7,466 bases of DNA, taken from positions 1-7,466 of the forward strand of contig QNAO01000040.1 of the NCBI GenBank assembly GCA_003641785.1, written 5' to 3'. Position numbers and translations under genes: made by a program. The stretch is from Thermotogae bacterium (GTDB lineage Bacteria; Thermotogota; Thermotogae; Thermotogales; DSM-5069). Position 1 is the first letter of the stretch. Each line of letters begins with the position of its first letter. Under the pieces are notes generated by a model. That model was not told the origin of the DNA and did no database searches. It was given only the letters and a program-made list of their open reading frames with translations. Below, in pieces: positions 1 through 6,710 of the stretch.

Positions 1-1
1 G

Positions 2-1384
2 ATAAACGTTACCCCAGTTTTGAATGGAAAAGAGAAGGAAACAGTTCAACTCGAGGTTAATGCGAGTAGGGACTTGCCTCCCAAAATATCGTTGAAGATA
101 CCAAGGTTTCTCTCACTCGGAAAATTGCAGATCCCCCTTCAAATCGTAGATGATTGGGACAGTTTTGAGGATCTGGAATTCGAAATTCGACTCGATGGCA
201 GTGAATTACCGCTCAAAGGAAGGTTCATAGAACTCGATGGATTTCTAATGCGTGAAGGTAACCACACATTAAGGGTGTCTTGCACTGACTCGTCTTCCAA
301 TACCGTGCAGGAAACGTATTTGTTCACACTCTCTTCTGCAGTACCCGAAGCTCCTGCTCTCAACGCGACTGATTTCAAAGTTCTCACCACGAATGATCAC
401 AGAGTATATTACTTCTCAGAAGGAAAGCTGCTGGTTTCCACGATAAGAGGATCCAACCTCCCCATGCGCAGTGTGATGCTGATAAGTGATGTCAATGAAG
501 CTGGAAATGAGGGGCCTGTCTCTTTGGTGTACAGGGAGCCTGATTACCTGCCCACCGATGCGAGATCTCATATTATATCTTTGGAAAGCTGTGTGTTGAG
601 CTCGTCAGCGCAGACTGTTGTTGGGAAAGTCGTTTTACCTGTAGACTCCTTTGTGGTCATTAAAAGGGGCACTCGGGTCAACATGCCCGAAAGCTGCAGT
701 GTTATTGTCAAAGGAACGCTTGTTGTTGAGCACGGCGCGTGCATTCAGGGCAATGGACAGATTGTCGTATCAGATGGAGGCGCACTTGTTGTAAAAGGCG
801 CCACTTTGGATGTAAGCGTCATCACCAATGGAACATGTGTTCTGTGGTTGGAAAATCAAAACCTGCACGCAGGACAGATTACTATCAGCAAAGCTCTTGC
901 AGTTGGACTGAAAAATACTTCTGTTGATTGCCTTGATGTAGAGTCTGTGGATCGCATGTGGATTACTAATTGTCAGATAGGCTCGCTTTCAGTGAATGAC
1001 ATCCGTCAATTTATGATCACTGGCAGCCAGTTGTCTTCGCTGAACATTTCTCAGTTTTCCAGAGGGCGGATAGTTAATTCTGTCATCTATTCAAAGGAAC
1101 TGGCACTGAAAGTGGAAAAAATGTCTTATTTAGAACTCGTTGACTGCTGGCTCTCAGGAGGGACGTGTCTGCAAATCCGCGATTTTTCCTTTCTTAAAAT
1201 AAGGCGAAGCCAACTCAATGGTGATATTGGAATTCTTGCTAAAAATTATTCTGTGATCAAATCATTTGCTGCGGTGATCTCTGCTGAAACTGCTATTTCA
1301 CTGGAAGACTCAAAAGCGGTCCTTTTATCTTCTCCTGTGATGGGAGATGTGATAAAGCTTGGAACCTCAGAAGTCTCAATGTGA
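2..1384 (+). CDS. Ig-like/right-handed beta-helix protein, 5' end outside window
   Basis: The frame is open from the left edge to a TGA at 1382-1384, so the gene begins upstream. A TTG at 20 is a possible but unconvincing start, because the residues encoded before it continue the same coding character. Numbering from that TTG, residues about 31-105 resemble a bacterial Ig-like domain, with the typical G-N-H-T-L ... D-S-S-S-N pattern near its end. Residues about 210-262 carry short glycine-punctuated beta repeats. Residues about 285-454 fall into roughly eight degenerate units of 18-22 residues, each with alternating hydrophobic positions, as in the rungs of a right-handed parallel beta-helix. 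No membrane segment or sorting signal is visible at the C-terminus, which stops within a rung. A secreted or envelope role is inferred only from the fold; no enzyme active site was recognised. The end overlaps the methyltransferase gene by 26 bases, suggesting one transcript. Confidence 0.8.
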   Translation: MNVTPVLNGKEKETVQLEVNASRDLPPKISLKIPRFLSLGKLQIPLQIVDDWDSFEDLEFEIRLDGSELPLKGRFIELDGFLMREGNHTLRVSCTDSSSNTVQETYLFTLSSAVPEAPALNATDFKVLTTNDHRVYYFSEGKLLVSTIRGSNLPMRSVMLISDVNEAGNEGPVSLVYREPDYLPTDARSHIISLESCVLSSSAQTVVGKVVLPVDSFVVIKRGTRVNMPESCSVIVKGTLVVEHGACIQGNGQIVVSDGGALVVKGATLDVSVITNGTCVLWLENQNLHAGQITISKALAVGLKNTSVDCLDVESVDRMWITNCQIGSLSVNDIRQFMITGSQLSSLNISQFSRGRIVNSVIYSKELALKVEKMSYLELVDCWLSGGTCLQIRDFSFLKIRRSQLNGDIGILAKNYSVIKSFAAVISAETAISLEDSKAVLLSSPVMGDVIKLGTSEVSM

Positions 1385-2045
1385 TTTTAACTCGGACATT
1401 TTCAGAGGAATAAGACTCAAAGATGCTGGGAAAAGTCACAGACCAAATCATGCGACATCGCTTCTGGCATGGTACGTCAAACTCAGGAAAAATACATTCT
1501 CAGTAGTTGAACTTGGCTGCGGAAGTGGTATTTTGTCTATATATCTGGCAAAGGCGCATGGAGTAAAAGTAACTGGCATTGAAAAGAGTGCGCTTCTTGC
1601 TGAAATTGCCAGGCTTTCAGTTGGAGAAAACAAAATGTCCGATCTGGTCGAAATAAGAAATTGCTCTTGTGGAGAAGTAAAGAGTTGTTTCAAGGCTGAA
1701 TCGTTTGATGCCGTGGTATCCAACCCACCTCATCACTTGTTCAACGTTCCAAGCAAGGATCCCGTGAGAAGACAAACGAGAACAGCGACCCTGAAGACGC
1801 TTGATGAGTTCGTCTTCGCGACATCCTATTTGTTGAAAAACAGGGGTGAATTCTACTATGTGGTTTCCGCTGAGCACCTGCTGTCATGGATTGAGCGACT
1901 CAGCGAAAGATCGCTCCGGGTAAAGAATATTAGATTTGCTCATGGGAAATTCTCGTCAAAGGCCGAATTGGCTCTCATAAGGGGTGTCAAAAATGGGGGC
2001 CCTGGTCTCATTGTTGAGCCCCCAGTTTTTCTCAGAAAAGATTGA
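1359..2045 (+). CDS. TrmN6-like SAM-dependent N6-adenine methyltransferase
   Basis: A 228-residue class I SAM-dependent methyltransferase. Motif I for SAM binding is E51-L-G-C-G-S-G57, an acidic residue that would bind the ribose is E75 in GIEKS, and the catalytic amino-methyltransferase motif is N122-P-P-H125. The C-terminal G-G-P-G-L ... P-P pattern (about residues 212-222) resembles the end of tRNA1(Val) A37 N6-methyltransferases (TrmN6/YfiC), which modify a tRNA anticodon-loop adenine. The length also fits that family. The usual aromatic residue after NPP is His here, so the substrate is less certain: a tRNA, rRNA or protein target is possible. The TTG start at 1359 lies inside the preceding gene; GGGAG at 1342-1346 is about 12 bases upstream, so the start is tentative. 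The 3' end overlaps ackA by 14 bases on the opposite strand and contains a terminator hairpin. Confidence 0.8.
   Translation: MEPQKSQCDFNSDIFRGIRLKDAGKSHRPNHATSLLAWYVKLRKNTFSVVELGCGSGILSIYLAKAHGVKVTGIEKSALLAEIARLSVGENKMSDLVEIRNCSCGEVKSCFKAESFDAVVSNPPHHLFNVPSKDPVRRQTRTATLKTLDEFVFATSYLLKNRGEFYYVVSAEHLLSWIERLSERSLRVKNIRFAHGKFSSKAELALIRGVKNGGPGLIVEPPVFLRKD
1989..2030. terminator. Bidirectional intrinsic terminator inside the methyltransferase 3' end
   Basis: A perfect 7-bp stem pairs TGGGGGC (1994-2000) with GCCCCCA (2018-2024). The loop can form a second small helix, CTCA (2007-2010) with TGAG (2015-2018). On the minus strand the stem is followed immediately by five U residues (complement of 1989-1993), 8 bases after the ackA stop codon: a textbook terminator for the long minus-strand operon. 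On the plus strand it is followed by G and five T (2026-2030), so it could also stop transcripts of the methyltransferase gene, but 12 or more bases before that gene's stop codon. Confidence 0.8.
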
Positions 2046-3249
2046 GTTCCTTAAGGCCTTTTTCTATGATTTCCTTAGTGTCACGAGCAATAACCAGCTC
2101 TTCGTTGGTGGAAACCACAAGAACGGCGACCTTTGAATCGGGTGTTGATATAATAGCTTCCTTAGACCTGGAGTTGTTTTTCTCTTTATCAATCTTCACG
2201 GAGAGATATCCCAGATAATCACACACTCTTTCGCGCACGATGGGAGAATTTTCACCAATGCCGGCCGTGAAGACTATCGCATCAACACCATTCATCGCGG
2301 CGGTGTAGGCGCCTATGTATTTCGCAATTCTGTAGATGTAGATTTCAAGTGCCATTTTGGCAGCTTTGTTCCCTGATTCAGCGGCCTCTTCTATATCTCT
2401 CATATCAGAGCTGAGCTGTGATATTCCCAGCACACCGCTCTCTTTGTTAAGAACATTGTACACTTCTTTCAAGTTCATGTTCAAAGATTCCTGCATGTAC
2501 ACCACGATGGCAGGATCTATATCTCCACACCGGGTGCCCATGACGAGCCCTTCTAAGGGGGTAAAACCCATAGACGTGTCAACGGATCTGCCGTTCATAA
2601 TTGCGCTGATTGAAGCGCCATTTCCAAGATGACAGGTTATAACCTTGAAGTTACTGTAATCCCTGTTCAAAATCTCCGCGGCCCGCTTTGAAACGTATCT
2701 GTGACTGGTACCATGAAAACCGTATCTTCTTATTCTATGCTCCTGATAAAATCTATAGGGTATCGCGTAGATGAACGCTTTCTCTGGCATAGATTGGTGG
2801 AAAGCTGTGTCAAATACGGCAACTCCAGGTGTATTTGGAAGTATCTTCTGAGTTGCCAAAATTCCCATTATGTTTGGAGGATTGTGAAGAGGTGCAAGAT
2901 GGCTGTTTTCCTCTAAAGCTTTTAGTACCTCTTCATCGATGAGAACAGAACTGGCAAAACGTTCTGCTCCGTGTACGACTCGGTGTCCCACCGCCGATAT
3001 TTCGCTGAGATCTTTGATTACTCCCCATTCCTTATCTGTCAAGGTTTCAAGAATGAGTTTTAGCGCCTGTTCGTGGTCTTTCATCTCTCTGTCTAGAACA
3101 AGCTTTTTGGTATCGAGCTTGTGAATCAGCCTGCTTCCACTTATGCCTATTCTTTCTGCTAATCCTTTACACAGTACTTTTTCTCCATCCATATCTATAA
3201 ATTGGTATTTGACGGAAGAACTGCCCGAATTGACCACGAGTATTTTCAC
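2032..3249 (-). CDS. ackA: Acetate kinase
   Basis: Acetate kinase (EC 2.7.2.1) of 405 residues, the family's normal length. It transfers phosphate between acetyl phosphate and ADP in the cytoplasm, giving ATP and acetate at the end of sugar fermentation. Family landmarks are all present: N7-S-G-S-S-S at the N-terminus, G-H-R90 before V-V-H-G-A-E, F-D147-T-A-F-H, G-F-H179-G-T-S-H, H-L-G-N-G-A-S (207-213), M-G-T-R240-C-G-D, and A-G-I-G-E-N near the C-terminus. R90, D147, H179 and R240 match the catalytic Arg91, Asp148, His180 and Arg241 of the Methanosarcina enzyme. The start is GTG, chosen because AAAGGAG (3257-3263) lies 7 bases upstream and the protein begins directly with the conserved K-I-L-V-V-N-S-G. 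It is the last gene of the minus-strand operon, 13 bases after fba, and is followed by the hairpin at 1989-2030. Confidence 0.98.
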   Translation of the reverse strand: MKILVVNSGSSSVKYQFIDMDGEKVLCKGLAERIGISGSRLIHKLDTKKLVLDREMKDHEQALKLILETLTDKEWGVIKDLSEISAVGHRVVHGAERFASSVLIDEEVLKALEENSHLAPLHNPPNIMGILATQKILPNTPGVAVFDTAFHQSMPEKAFIYAIPYRFYQEHRIRRYGFHGTSHRYVSKRAAEILNRDYSNFKVITCHLGNGASISAIMNGRSVDTSMGFTPLEGLVMGTRCGDIDPAIVVYMQESLNMNLKEVYNVLNKESGVLGISQLSSDMRDIEEAAESGNKAAKMALEIYIYRIAKYIGAYTAAMNGVDAIVFTAGIGENSPIVRERVCDYLGYLSVKIDKEKNNSRSKEAIISTPDSKVAVLVVSTNEELVIARDTKEIIEKGLKELNLF

Positions 3250-3256
3250 AGTTTCA

Positions 3257-3263
3257 CTCCTTT
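3257..3263 (-). promoter_or_regulatory. Ribosome binding site of ackA
   Basis: AAAGGAG on the minus strand, 7 bases before the GTG start. Its first base is the last base of the fba stop codon, so ribosomes finishing fba sit on the ackA initiation region, which suggests coupled translation. It supports GTG at 3247-3249 as the start. Confidence 0.75.
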
Positions 3264-4201
3264 CAGCCTCTTCCTGCGGAGTCGAATAGCTCCATCTTTT
3301 GTGTTACAACATCGTAAATACCCTTCATTACCGGCTTGAAAAACTTTCTGGGATCTATTTCTGACCTCATCTCCTGGAGGGCTTTTCTCATTTGGCCTAC
3401 AAAAGAGATTCTTAAATCGGTGTCTGTGTTTATCTTATTTATTCCAAGCTCGATCACCTTTTTGAGCATTTCTTCAGGAACACCTTTTGCACCCTTAATG
3501 TCGGCACCAAAACTGTTTGCAAATTCAACAAGATCAGCGGGAACAGCGGAGGCTCCATGCAAAACAAGGGGAAGACCTGTTAAAGACTTGACCTTCTCAA
3601 GTCGCTCCAGATCCAGGACGGCTTCTCCATGAAACTTGAAGGCCCCGTGACTTGTTCCTATGGCTGGAGCCAAAAAGTCAACTTCTGTTTTTTCAACGAA
3701 GACCTTGGCTTCATTAGGATCAACGAGAACCGATTCTCTTTCCACGATGTTGTCCTCAATTCCCTTGAGTTTACCCAGTTCGGCTTCAACCGAGACGCCA
3801 ATGGCATGTGCTATTTCCACGACCTTAGAGGTTTCTCTTAGGTTCTCTTCAAATGGAAGATGAGAGGCGTCTATCATCACAGAACTGTAGCCTGCCTTGA
3901 TTGCGGCGAGGATATATTCCATATTCCTTCCGTGATCCAGATGCAAAGACACAGGCACACTCATCTTATCAGCGAAAGCTCGGACCATATGAACGAAAAT
4001 TTCAGCTCCTCGAAGCGGCACTCCTGCTCCTGCATATTTGATTGCACCTTCGCTGGTTGCCACTATTACTGGGGAACGGTTGTCTTCAGCGGCCAAAAGA
4101 ATCGCCTGAAGAAATTCAAGGTTGTTAACGTTGAAAGCACCTACAGCGTAACGCCTTTCATTCGCATCGGAAAGAATTTCTTTCGTATCAACATATGGCA
4201 T
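3263..4201 (-). CDS. fba: Class II (zinc) fructose-bisphosphate aldolase
   Basis: Class II fructose-1,6-bisphosphate aldolase (EC 4.1.2.13), 312 residues from the chosen start. It cleaves fructose-1,6-bisphosphate to dihydroxyacetone phosphate and glyceraldehyde-3-phosphate in glycolysis. The metal site is visible: H90 in H-L-D-H-G with catalytic D89, E141 in V-E-A-E-L-G, H185 in G-T-S-H-G and H215 in L-V-L-H-G-A-S. The substrate-phosphate motif N258-T-D appears near the C-terminus. The frame stays open upstream to 4258, but ATG at 4199-4201 is preferred: it has a near-perfect AGGAGGTGA upstream, the protein then begins at the family's usual N-terminus, and the longer version would run into dprA. 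Tagatose-bisphosphate aldolase is a related alternative; the pairing with ackA and lack of sugar-specific neighbours favour the glycolytic role. It starts 19 bases after dprA and ends 13 bases before ackA. Confidence 0.95.
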   Translation of the reverse strand: MPYVDTKEILSDANERRYAVGAFNVNNLEFLQAILLAAEDNRSPVIVATSEGAIKYAGAGVPLRGAEIFVHMVRAFADKMSVPVSLHLDHGRNMEYILAAIKAGYSSVMIDASHLPFEENLRETSKVVEIAHAIGVSVEAELGKLKGIEDNIVERESVLVDPNEAKVFVEKTEVDFLAPAIGTSHGAFKFHGEAVLDLERLEKVKSLTGLPLVLHGASAVPADLVEFANSFGADIKGAKGVPEEMLKKVIELGINKINTDTDLRISFVGQMRKALQEMRSEIDPRKFFKPVMKGIYDVVTQKMELFDSAGRG

Positions 4202-4206
4202 TTTTT

Positions 4207-4216
4207 CACCTCCTAA
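4207..4216 (-). promoter_or_regulatory. Strong ribosome binding site of fba
   Basis: TTAGGAGGTG on the minus strand, ending 5 bases before ATG at 4201. It is the strongest Shine-Dalgarno match in the window and fills the 19-base gap between dprA and fba. It decides the fba start against the upstream in-frame ATG at 4258 and suggests that fba is translated at a high rate independently of the upstream genes. Confidence 0.85.
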
Positions 4217-4220
4217 GTTT

Positions 4221-5249
4221 TCATATTTTATTGTAACGCCCATCTGGCAATAAAGCAATTTTCCCTTCTATTTCAAGCTCGGTCAACTTGGATAGTATGT
4301 CTTCTATCTGACTGTTTGTGAGTTCTGCTATTTCGTCGATGCTCAAAGGACCGTTTGAAAAGAGGTCCAGCATTGGATCTTCAACTTTGGCATTTTGAGG
4401 AGATCTCAATCCAAACATAGTCCACAGCAGTGGGATGCTCACTATAGGGTGAGCTCCACAACTGATCAGCATGTTGCATCCCTCACTCGATCTGCGATTC
4501 ACATCACCGGGCAGAGCCAAAACATCTCTACCAATTTCAGCGGCTATAGTGCTTGTTATCAAAGCTCCACTCTTCAGTGGGGCTTCTACAACTATTGTTG
4601 AAGACGCCAGACCGGCAATGATCCTGTTTCTTGCAGGGAAATTCTGTTTCTGAGCGCTTGTTCCAAATGGAAATTCGCTGACAATGCATCCCTTCTTTAT
4701 TATTTCTCTGTACAGATGTGAATTTGAAGCTGGATAGCAAACATCTACTCCTGTTCCCAAAACCGCGATAGTATATCCGCCATTAAGAGCGGTTTTGTGA
4801 GCCTGAGAATCTATGCCAAAAGCCATTCCACTCACAACGACCATACCCATCTTGATAAGCTCGTCAACGATTTTCTCAGTCATCGAAAGTCCATAAGTCG
4901 TTGCTTTCCGTGTTCCAACAACGGCCACACATTTCTTCTTTAAGAGATCTGGGTTTCCAAGATACATCAAAACAGGCGGAGGATCGTGTGTTTCCTTCAG
5001 AGAGGGAGGATAGACCGCATCCCAGTATGTGATTATCCCGCCCCCACACTTTTGAAGACGCTTGTCTTGTTCTTCTAAAAAGGCAGGATTAAAAGTCTTT
5101 TTGAAACGAGTCGCTTTGCCGCTGTTTTCATCAGAATGTAGCAGCTCATTGATGCAGGAATAGCGCTTAATGATCCTTTCAAGCTCTTCAACGTTGAAAC
5201 GCCCAAACTTTCTGAGTGCAAGTATTTCAAGATTTTCCACTGTTTTCAA
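4221..5249 (-). CDS. dprA: DNA-processing protein DprA (Smf)
   Basis: DprA/Smf, 342 residues, the usual length. In naturally transformable bacteria it binds incoming single-stranded DNA and loads RecA; it is also found in many species not known to take up DNA. The Rossmann-like core shows V-G-T-R (111-114) followed by T-Y-G, S-G-M-A-F-G-I-D (140-147) with A-H, V-L-G-T-G then Y-P, N-F-P-A-R-N-R-I-I-A-G-L (203-214), V-V-E-A (220-223), S-G-A-L-I-T (228-233), L-P-G-D (246-249) and the S-x-G-x-N loop. Residues about 294-342 form the C-terminal winged-helix domain; the first 60 or so residues fit the N-terminal helical domain. The start is TTG at 5247-5249, with GGAG four bases upstream, inside the end of rnfB (23-base overlap). 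GTG at 5238-5240 is an alternative. Its place between rnfB and fba is functionally unexpected. Confidence 0.96.
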   Translation of the reverse strand: MKTVENLEILALRKFGRFNVEELERIIKRYSCINELLHSDENSGKATRFKKTFNPAFLEEQDKRLQKCGGGIITYWDAVYPPSLKETHDPPPVLMYLGNPDLLKKKCVAVVGTRKATTYGLSMTEKIVDELIKMGMVVVSGMAFGIDSQAHKTALNGGYTIAVLGTGVDVCYPASNSHLYREIIKKGCIVSEFPFGTSAQKQNFPARNRIIAGLASSTIVVEAPLKSGALITSTIAAEIGRDVLALPGDVNRRSSEGCNMLISCGAHPIVSIPLLWTMFGLRSPQNAKVEDPMLDLFSNGPLSIDEIAELTNSQIEDILSKLTELEIEGKIALLPDGRYNKI

Positions 5250-5514
5250 GTATCTCCTTTATCTTTTTGGACACGCCTGAAGCTTTTCCAGGCAAGCACA
5301 GCGTAGGCTTTGCTTTATTTGCCACAATAGCACGTGCGTAAGCTTCGCATCCGGCGTAACCGCAAGCACCACAATTTGCGCCGGGCAGGATCTCTACTAT
5401 CATCTTGACTCTTGGATCCTCTTTAACCTCAAACTTTTTCGCAGAGAAAGCCAGAAATATTCCAAAACTTAAGCCAAGAACGCTCATCAGTATCACTGAG
5501 TAAACTATTGTCAA
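5227..5514 (-). CDS. rnfB: Short RnfB-type subunit of the Rnf complex (single [4Fe-4S] domain)
   Basis: The RnfB position of the rnf cluster encodes only about 95 residues. Residues 2-25 are a hydrophobic membrane anchor, followed by an RnfB-type [4Fe-4S] domain with cysteines C48-G-A-C51 ... G-C56 ... C73 and the family signature G-A-N-C-G-A-C-G. Typical RnfB proteins continue with ferredoxin-like modules binding further clusters; this one ends about 22 residues after the fourth cysteine. The downstream sequence contains no C-x-x-C-x-x-C motif in the same frame, and the next gene, dprA, is intact, so I see no frameshift. The TTG at 5512-5514 is preferred because GAGGAG (5523-5528) lies 8 bases upstream. 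The GTG at 5521-5523 would give 98 residues, but it overlaps that ribosome binding site. RnfB normally receives electrons from reduced ferredoxin at the cytoplasmic face of the membrane. Confidence 0.88.
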   Translation of the reverse strand: MTIVYSVILMSVLGLSFGIFLAFSAKKFEVKEDPRVKMIVEILPGANCGACGYAGCEAYARAIVANKAKPTLCLPGKASGVSKKIKEILENSGKS

Positions 5515-5522
5515 TTTGATCA

Positions 5523-5528
5523 CTCCTC
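5523..5528 (-). promoter_or_regulatory. Ribosome binding site of rnfB
   Basis: GAGGAG on the minus strand, overlapping the rnfA stop codon. It abuts the in-frame GTG at 5521-5523 but sits 8 bases before TTG at 5512-5514, which favours the TTG as the rnfB start and implies translational coupling to rnfA. Confidence 0.6.
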
Positions 5529-6105
5529 ATAACCTAATAAGTCCTTGAAATCCCATGAACGCCATAGACATTATCGAAGCAAGAATCAATGCTATGGGAA
5601 CTCCCTCAAATGGCTTGGGCAAATCATACAATTCCAGCCGTTCTCTCATTCCTGCGAAAATCACCAGTGCAAGCAAAAAGCCCAATCCTGCGCCCAAAGC
5701 GTGAAAAACTGATTCCAACAAACTGTAACTCTGCTGGGCATTCAGTATTGCGACTCCCAAAATAATGCAGTTCGTGGTTATTAAAGGAAGATATATTCCA
5801 AGAGCTTCATAGAGTCCTGGACTGTTTTTTCTCAAAAAGAGCTCTACGAACTGAACGAAGGTTGCTATTACAAGAATGAAGGTAATAATGGTGAGAAACT
5901 CAAGTCCCATTTTCACGAGTATAATATTGACAAACCATGTTATCACCGATGACATCACGAGCACAAAAGTGGCTGCGAATCCCATACCCACAGCGGTGTC
6001 CATTTTCTTTGAAACTCCGAGAAAGGGGCAAATTCCGAGAAACTTTATGAACACATAGTTGTTTACCAGAAGAGCTGAAAGCAGTATAAGAAAGATTCTG
6101 CTCAC
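5527..6105 (-). CDS. rnfA: Rnf complex membrane subunit RnfA
   Basis: RnfA, 192 residues, the family's normal size. It is an integral membrane subunit with about six hydrophobic segments, paired with RnfE in the membrane core of the ion-translocating ferredoxin:NAD+ oxidoreductase. The conserved cysteines are C26 in L-G-I-C-P-F-L-G-V and C113 in T-T-N-C-I-I-L-G. In Rnf and the related Na+-NQR, the equivalent residues of the paired subunits hold a buried iron-sulfur cluster between them. The early V-N-N-Y-V and the late M-R-E-R-L segments also fit RnfA. The start is GTG in a GTGA overlap with the end of rnfE (6102-6105); the upstream ribosome binding site is weak, so translation probably depends on rnfE. 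Its NQR counterpart NqrE is excluded by the neighbouring RnfB-type subunit and the Rnf gene order. Confidence 0.96.
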   Translation of the reverse strand: MSRIFLILLSALLVNNYVFIKFLGICPFLGVSKKMDTAVGMGFAATFVLVMSSVITWFVNIILVKMGLEFLTIITFILVIATFVQFVELFLRKNSPGLYEALGIYLPLITTNCIILGVAILNAQQSYSLLESVFHALGAGLGFLLALVIFAGMRERLELYDLPKPFEGVPIALILASIMSMAFMGFQGLIRL

Positions 6106-6710
6106 TTAGAACCACCCCGTTTCTTACGAGTGATGCCGATATAGGCAAATAATGCGGCAAGCAGCCCAAGTGTCATGTAAGCACCGGGAGGCAAGATCAT
6201 TAAGAAGATGTTGAATTTCTTTCCCCACAGTTCGAGACCAAAAACTGTCCCACTTCCCAGTAGTTCTCTCACGCTTCCAAGCAAAACAAGTGAACCAGTG
6301 AAGCCCAAACCCATTCCCAATCCGTCGAGCATTGATTTGCCTATGCTGTTTCGGGATGCGAAAGCCTCTGCTCTTCCCATTATGAGACAGTTCACAACGA
6401 TCAAAGGGATGAACAACCCCAGTGTTTTCCACAGATCATAAGTGAAAGCGTGCATGAGCATATCGACGATAGTCACAAAGGAAGCTATAACAGTTATAAA
6501 TATGGGTATTCTTATATTTTTTGGAACAGCCTTTCTGATGGCTGAGATGACTATGTTAGACATTGTCAACACAGCCGTTGTGGCTAATCCCATTCCCAAA
6601 CCGTTGAGAGCACTTGTTGTAACCGCAAGAGTAGGGCACATACCAAGCACTTGGACATAGGTGGGATTTTCTTTGAAAAAACCCTTTGAAAATTCTTTTA
6701 GAGAGCTCAC
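6102..6710 (-). CDS. rnfE: Rnf complex membrane subunit RnfE
   Basis: RnfE, 202 residues, an integral membrane subunit with about six hydrophobic segments, homologous to RnfA in inverted arrangement. It shows the family's short hydrophilic N-terminus followed by E-N-P-T-Y-V-Q-V-L-G-M-C25-P-T-L-A-V. A second cysteine, C108, lies in I-V-V-N-C-L-I-M-G-R-A-E-A, followed by the family's F-A-S-R-N and later S-V-R-E-L-L-G-S-G motif and the L-P-P-G-A-Y segment. C25 and C108 are expected to pair with the RnfA cysteines around an iron-sulfur cluster. The start is GTG in a GTGA overlap with the rnfG stop (6707-6710), with GGGAGG about 9 bases upstream inside the end of rnfG. The C-terminal end is Lys/Arg-rich, consistent with a cytoplasmic tail. 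Confidence 0.96.
   Translation of the reverse strand: MSSLKEFSKGFFKENPTYVQVLGMCPTLAVTTSALNGLGMGLATTAVLTMSNIVISAIRKAVPKNIRIPIFITVIASFVTIVDMLMHAFTYDLWKTLGLFIPLIVVNCLIMGRAEAFASRNSIGKSMLDGLGMGLGFTGSLVLLGSVRELLGSGTVFGLELWGKKFNIFLMILPPGAYMTLGLLAALFAYIGITRKKRGGSK

Noticed and set aside
139..390. Minus-strand open frame opposite the Ig-like segment and the short plus-strand frame at 739-927.
   Set aside because: Both are embedded in the continuous beta-helix coding frame, without ribosome binding sites or recognisable domains.
2357..2632. Open frames on the strand opposite ackA, fba and dprA (for example 2357-2632, 3336-3632, 3860-4216).
   Set aside because: They lie completely within well-recognised genes, lack ribosome binding sites and show low-complexity or reverse-coding composition with no family resemblance.
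4202..4258. An upstream in-frame extension of the aldolase beginning at 4258 (19 extra residues).
   Set aside because: It would overlap the dprA 3' end by 38 bases, has no good ribosome binding site, and the added residues do not fit the family N-terminus, whereas ATG at 4201 follows an almost perfect site.
5160..5229. Possible frameshift that would restore a longer RnfB with ferredoxin modules.
   Set aside because: The sequence after the stop codes for no C-x-x-C-x-x-C pattern in the same frame and in another frame it is the normal N-terminus of dprA, so a simple frame error does not explain the short protein.
5527..6710. Na+-translocating NADH:quinone reductase (Nqr) instead of Rnf.
   Set aside because: The membrane subunits are homologous in both systems, but the RnfB-type [4Fe-4S] protein next to RnfA and the D-G-E-A-B order are those of Rnf; no NqrF- or NqrA-like sequence is present.
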